Below, in pieces: positions 61,086-64,000 of a stretch of 64,000 bases of DNA. The notes under the pieces are model-generated. The model saw only the letters and a program-made list of their open reading frames with translations, searched no databases and was not told the origin of the DNA. Source of the DNA: Chloroflexota bacterium (GTDB taxonomy: Bacteria > Chloroflexota > Anaerolineae > Anaerolineales > Anaerolineaceae); the NCBI GenBank assembly GCA_012522475.1, contig JAAYKH010000061.1, positions 55,559-119,558 of the forward strand, read 5' to 3'. Numbering within the stretch: position 1 is the stretch's first letter; every line of letters starts with the position of its first letter. The position numbers and the translations under genes are program-made.

Positions 61086-61114
61086 AGCCGCCCATCCCAA
61101 GGGCGGCTTTTTCT
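61086..61114 (+). terminator. Intrinsic terminator after rpoD
   Basis: AGCCGCCC pairs with GGGCGGCT around ATCCCAA, followed by TTTTTCTT. Confidence 0.9.
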
Positions 61115-61121
61115 TGACCAA

Positions 61122-61149
61122 TATACCAATCAAGCGTATGATTGGTGTA
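61122..61149. repeat. Inverted repeat between rpoD and the acidic-protein gene
   Basis: ACCAATCA (61125-61132) and TGATTGGT (61139-61146) are perfect arms around AGCGTA; three flanking pairs extend the stem to 11 bp with one G-U. No T run follows. An operator or an mRNA 5' structure for the next gene is possible. Confidence 0.5.
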
Positions 61150-61190
61150 AAGAAAAAATCCGAAGACGTTTTACAGGGCGAGGTACTTCA

Positions 61191-62354
61191 ATGGATAATA
61201 ATCATCCCAACAATAATGATTCGGTTAACAATGATGATAACCTCAACGAGCAGTCCGAAGGCATAGGCGTTCCTTCGAGGTTGCCAGACGTAGAAGATCC
61301 GGAAATTGATACGACGAAACCGATCAATCCAAATAAACAGCAGGAAAGTACATGGATACGCGAAATCAATGGTAAATCTGCTGCTGACCATATTGAATCA
61401 CCTGAATTTGAGGCGGAAATTGAAATTACTTCTGTTGCCAATGACCGGGATGACGCACTGCTTGATGAAGATATTAAACAAACCTCAGATGAATTTGGCC
61501 TTGAACTTGAGGACAAGGAAACCACAGAAGAAATTGACTTATTTGAAAAGTCTGATTTACCTCATATAGGGGCAATTCGTTCAGATATCAATGTGCCATC
61601 ATCGGTAGAGGGTTTTGTAGACATCTCTGGAATGGACTTTGGAAAAGTAGATGATGAAACCGACTTGCTTCCAGATGCTGAACCCATAAGAGGGGGCGAA
61701 CTCCCTGAGTGGTTACAGGAAATGATTTCTGAAACAGATCAAGAACCCGATCTGCCGAAAGAAACGTTAGACGCATCAAGCAAAAGCAATTTTTATGACC
61801 AAATAGATGAATTAGATCCAGTCTTCTTGGCAGAAGAAGCTTCACAGGCTGCTTCCCATCAAACAATAGACGAACCAGCTTTTGATGATGAGATTCTGGA
61901 GCCCGATGATTTTGATCTTGAACATGCCCTGAGCATCGCAAAAGAAGACACAACCCCTGTTTTCTTGAGTGCTACTGAAGAAGAACTCTCTTTACCTGTT
62001 GAAGAAATAATAGCTTTTGAAGATTCAGAAGTCTTGCCCGCGCCACGCAAAGAAGAATTAGTGACAGCGTCAGATGAAGATCAACTCTATCAGGTTAAAC
62101 ATTACCTTGATCAAGATCAAATCGCTGATGCCCTGCCTATTGCCCAGGCCTTAATTGAGAAATCAGTACATTTGGAGCAACTCGAAACGTGGTTTAGTGA
62201 ATATTCAGAAATTAACCCAAAATCAAATGAAAGCATGGAAATTATTGGGGATATTGGATTAAAACAAAACAAACCTGATATAGCTCTGAAAGCCTATACG
62301 AAGACCTTGAAATTGCTGTTAGAAAGCCACGAGGACAAAAATGGAATTAATTAG
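61191..62354 (+). CDS. Hypothetical strongly acidic protein with TPR-like C-terminus
   Basis: 387 residues dominated by Asp and Glu, with low-complexity stretches (MDNNHPNNNDSVNNDDN at the N-terminus) and no signal peptide or helix. A short GGELPEWLQEM motif recalls the LPxWL motif of Anaerolineae Zn-ribbon/TPR proteins. Only the last ~100 residues look folded: DEDQLYQVKHYLDQDQIADALPIAQALIEK and IGDIGLKQNKPDIALKAYTKTLKLLLE resemble two TPR helices. It begins after rpoD's terminator and a perfect inverted repeat, and overlaps the DUF2007 gene by 14 bases. Function unknown; I infer a scaffold role only from composition. Confidence 0.75.
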   Translation: MDNNHPNNNDSVNNDDNLNEQSEGIGVPSRLPDVEDPEIDTTKPINPNKQQESTWIREINGKSAADHIESPEFEAEIEITSVANDRDDALLDEDIKQTSDEFGLELEDKETTEEIDLFEKSDLPHIGAIRSDINVPSSVEGFVDISGMDFGKVDDETDLLPDAEPIRGGELPEWLQEMISETDQEPDLPKETLDASSKSNFYDQIDELDPVFLAEEASQAASHQTIDEPAFDDEILEPDDFDLEHALSIAKEDTTPVFLSATEEELSLPVEEIIAFEDSEVLPAPRKEELVTASDEDQLYQVKHYLDQDQIADALPIAQALIEKSVHLEQLETWFSEYSEINPKSNESMEIIGDIGLKQNKPDIALKAYTKTLKLLLESHEDKNGIN

Positions 62355-62622
62355 CGTTTACTCGGCTGCCGGCCTCTTGGAGGCAAATATTCTCAAAGGT
62401 TTTCTTGAAGCCCAGGGTTTGCAGGTTTTCTTAAGTCAGGAAAGTGTCGGGAGGACGTTAGGCTTATCTGCTGGCGTTCTTGGCGTTGTGGACATTCTGG
62501 TTCCTGAATCACAGGTTAGTGAAGCAAATAGTTTAATTGATGAGATTATCTCAGACGATTTTGAAGATGCTGATTTTACAGATCGCCCACCAGAGTCTCC
62601 TTCACAAGATTTGAGCAATTAA
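62341..62622 (+). CDS. DUF2007-family small protein
   Basis: 93 residues, MELISVYSAAGLLEANILKGFLEAQGLQVFLSQESVG followed by a GVVDILVPESQVSEANSLID stretch, the usual DUF2007 pattern. These small proteins (putative signal-transducing in databases) have no proven activity. It overlaps the acidic protein's end by 14 bases, so expression is coupled. It is followed by L32 after 79 bases. The C-terminus is acidic and Ser/Pro-rich. Confidence 0.8.
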   Translation: MELISVYSAAGLLEANILKGFLEAQGLQVFLSQESVGRTLGLSAGVLGVVDILVPESQVSEANSLIDEIISDDFEDADFTDRPPESPSQDLSN

Positions 62623-62701
62623 CGCATCTTGACGGCACCGTTAGCAACCGGTATAATCTCGGGGTTGTATTTGCATTATTTGGATTATTAAGGAGTGAAA
62701 G

Positions 62702-62890
62702 ATGCCCCCTCTGCCAAAACGAAGAGTCTCCTCTGGCCGGAGAGATCGCCGTCGTGCCCATGACGCTTTGAAGACCAGCAATTTTATTGTTTGCCCCAAT
62801 TGTGGCGAACCTCGTTTACCCCATCGAGTATGCGCAAATTGTGGCCACTATCAAGGCCGCGAGATCATTGAAGTGACTAAAAAAGATTAA
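62702..62890 (+). CDS. rpmF: 50S ribosomal protein L32
   Basis: 62 residues: MPPLPKRRVSSGRRDRRRAHDAL is the L32 front part, and CPNCGEPRLPHRVCANCGHYQGREII carries a CxxC...CxxC zinc ribbon, the Zn-binding form. AAGGAGTGAAAG precedes the ATG. An intrinsic terminator follows. Confidence 0.95.
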   Translation: MPPLPKRRVSSGRRDRRRAHDALKTSNFIVCPNCGEPRLPHRVCANCGHYQGREIIEVTKKD

Positions 62891-62917
62891 AACAATACAG
62901 TAATGACTCATGAAAAT

Positions 62918-62946
62918 AGGGCGACGCACTCGCCCTTTTGCTTTTA
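62918..62946. terminator. Intrinsic terminator between rpmF and hflX
   Basis: AGGGCGA pairs with TCGCCCT around CGCAC, followed by TTTGCTTTT. It serves rpmF and may also sit at the end of the convergent hflX gene. Confidence 0.8.
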
Positions 62947-64000
62947 ATCAACCAAATTTGTTTCAAAAGCATCTTCATCGATATCGGCTAATTCACCAGG
63001 GGGTAATAAAAAAGGCTTATACCTGTTAATCAATCGCCTTGGAATTAAACCACTGATGCGGGTACCGTTTTCCTGATCATCTACATCTCTAACCTGGCCT
63101 TTTTCATGAAACAGTGAGCGCAAATTCCCCTGATCATAGGGAATACGAACATCGACTTCAATAAAAGTTTCATATAACAAATCTTCGACACCCCGTAATA
63201 GCTCTTCCAAACCCTGCCCGGCGAGTGCCGAGATAGGATATGTATTCGGAAACTCATCAAGAGTAGCCATTGCCTCCTGTGGGTCCTGTAGACGATCCAC
63301 TTTATTGATTGCGGTGACAATCGGTATATCTCCGGCGTCAATGTCCACCAATGTCTCTTGAACTGACCTTGCCTGTGCGCTGGCATTGGCATGTGTAATG
63401 TCGACCACATGTAAAAGGACGTCCGCTGATGAAATTTCTTCCAACGTGGCTCGAAAAGCGGCAATCAACTCTGTTGGAAGCTTTCGAATGAAGCCGACAG
63501 TGTCCGTGAACAAGACTGTCTGACCGCCAGGTAGTGAAACTCGGCGTGTGGTTGGGTCCAATGTCGCAAACAATTGATCAGCTACATACAAATCAGCGTC
63601 GGATAAGTTGTTGAGCAATGTGGACTTCCCGGCGTTAGTATAACCAACGAGTGAAACAACTGGTATTCGCGATTTTTTCCGCCGGTCACGATAAAGGGAG
63701 CGATGCGACCGCACCTTCTCCAATTCTTTTTTAAGGAATTCAATTCGCGCTGATATCGTCCGTCGATCAACCTCTAACTGTGTCTCACCTGGACCACGCA
63801 ATCCAACACCCCCAACGCTTCCTGTCCGACCGCCGCCGCCGCCTGCCTGTCGCGCAAGATGAGTCCATGCTCGCGTGAGACGCGGCAAACGATATTCATA
63901 TTGAGCCAACTCAACCTGCAAGCTGCCCTCCCTGGTGTGTGCGTGCTGAGCGAATATATCCAGAATTAACGCAGTACGGTCAATGACCTGCAGTGAATCA
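62944..64000 (-). CDS. hflX: GTPase HflX (3' part; 5' end beyond the window)
   Basis: A ribosome-associated GTPase that rescues stalled ribosomes. The frame stays open from the track start (63921) to the window edge and reads VIDRTALILDIFAQHAHTREGSLQVELAQYEYRLPRL, an HflX pattern. The GTPase motifs are SLVGYTNAGKSTLLNNL (G1), DPTTRRVSLPGG (G2 zone), LFTDTVGFIRKLP (G3) and INKVDRL (G4); the glycine-rich RQAGGGGGRTGSVGGVGLRGPGETQLEVDRR is also characteristic. About 350 residues are visible; the N-terminal HflX domain is missing off the right edge. Confidence 0.93.
   Translation of the reverse strand, partial: DSLQVIDRTALILDIFAQHAHTREGSLQVELAQYEYRLPRLTRAWTHLARQAGGGGGRTGSVGGVGLRGPGETQLEVDRRTISARIEFLKKELEKVRSHRSLYRDRRKKSRIPVVSLVGYTNAGKSTLLNNLSDADLYVADQLFATLDPTTRRVSLPGGQTVLFTDTVGFIRKLPTELIAAFRATLEEISSADVLLHVVDITHANASAQARSVQETLVDIDAGDIPIVTAINKVDRLQDPQEAMATLDEFPNTYPISALAGQGLEELLRGVEDLLYETFIEVDVRIPYDQGNLRSLFHEKGQVRDVDDQENGTRISGLIPRRLINRYKPFLLPPGELADIDEDAFETNLVD

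Noticed and set aside
1-64000. CRISPR array, phage or IS element
   Set aside because: No spaced direct repeats, integrase, transposase or att-like duplication was seen on either strand. Small repeats were only single hairpins.

Overview
The window reads as a chromosome segment of an anaerobic member of the Chloroflexota, most likely class Anaerolineae. This is inference from gene content, not from a marker gene: LysM proteins with Thr/Pro-rich linkers, a Zn-ribbon/LysM membrane protein, an acidic protein carrying an LPEWLQEM-type motif, a GtrA/UXS glycan pair, pgpH and a compact RpoD. The metabolism looks fermentative: a PFK with PPi-type signature residues, pyruvate kinase, a 2-oxoacid:ferredoxin oxidoreductase, an ADP-forming acyl-CoA synthetase, a split glycine cleavage P-protein and ferredoxin-bearing Mrp/MinD ATPases. 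No phage, insertion sequence or CRISPR array is visible, and gene density is high.

Layout. 0-7.3 kb: a left-truncated SAF-domain dehydrogenase, a sugar module (GH4 glycosidase, BadF-type sugar kinase, DegT-type aminotransferase) and a gamma-glutamyltranspeptidase-like enzyme. 7.4-11.6 kb: the most interesting region. A PadR regulator and a DUF5320 protein diverge, across an overlapping palindrome, from NifX-like, two MinD/ferredoxin ATPases and a DUF59 protein. Next comes a peroxiredoxin whose peroxidatic cysteine codon is an in-frame TGA, followed by a bacterial SECIS-like hairpin; I read it as a selenoprotein. 11.7-18 kb: mannose-6-phosphate isomerase, DeoR regulator/deoC, bacterioferritin, an LCP protein and glycerate kinase. 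17.8-28 kb: acyl-CoA synthetase, L,D-transpeptidase, hemW, a LysM protein, trxB, an M20 dipeptidase, DUF1385 and a ComEA-like protein. 28-35 kb: pgpH-ybeY-membrane protein-argF-rocD-pyk. 35-38.7 kb (minus): 2-oxoacid:ferredoxin oxidoreductase and its GntR/FCD regulator. 38.9-44.6 kb: tex and a heterodimeric ABC exporter. 44.9-48.1 kb: gcvH-gcvPA-gcvPB. 48-54 kb: exoIII, a LysM/M23 protein, tRNA-Leu(GAG), plsX, a hypothetical protein, rluB and scpB. 54-64 kb: UXS-like epimerase, gtrA, a candidate structured RNA, rsmD, NUDIX, pfk, a polytopic membrane protein, rpoD, an acidic protein, DUF2007, rpmF and a right-truncated hflX.

How the genes work together. Sugar entry (GH4, kinase, ManA, DeoC), glycolysis (PFK, PK) and ferredoxin-linked oxidation of 2-oxoacids with ATP recovery through the ADP-forming synthetase outline a fermentative route. 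The Mrp/NifX/DUF59 cluster probably serves iron-sulfur handling. The Sec-peroxiredoxin, bacterioferritin and TrxB are oxidative-stress and redox functions suited to an anaerobe. Several genes act in wall and surface biogenesis (LCP, L,D-transpeptidase, LysM/M23, UXS/GtrA, PlsX).

Limits: all calls come from reading motifs and context. No homology search, RNA folding or alignment was run.
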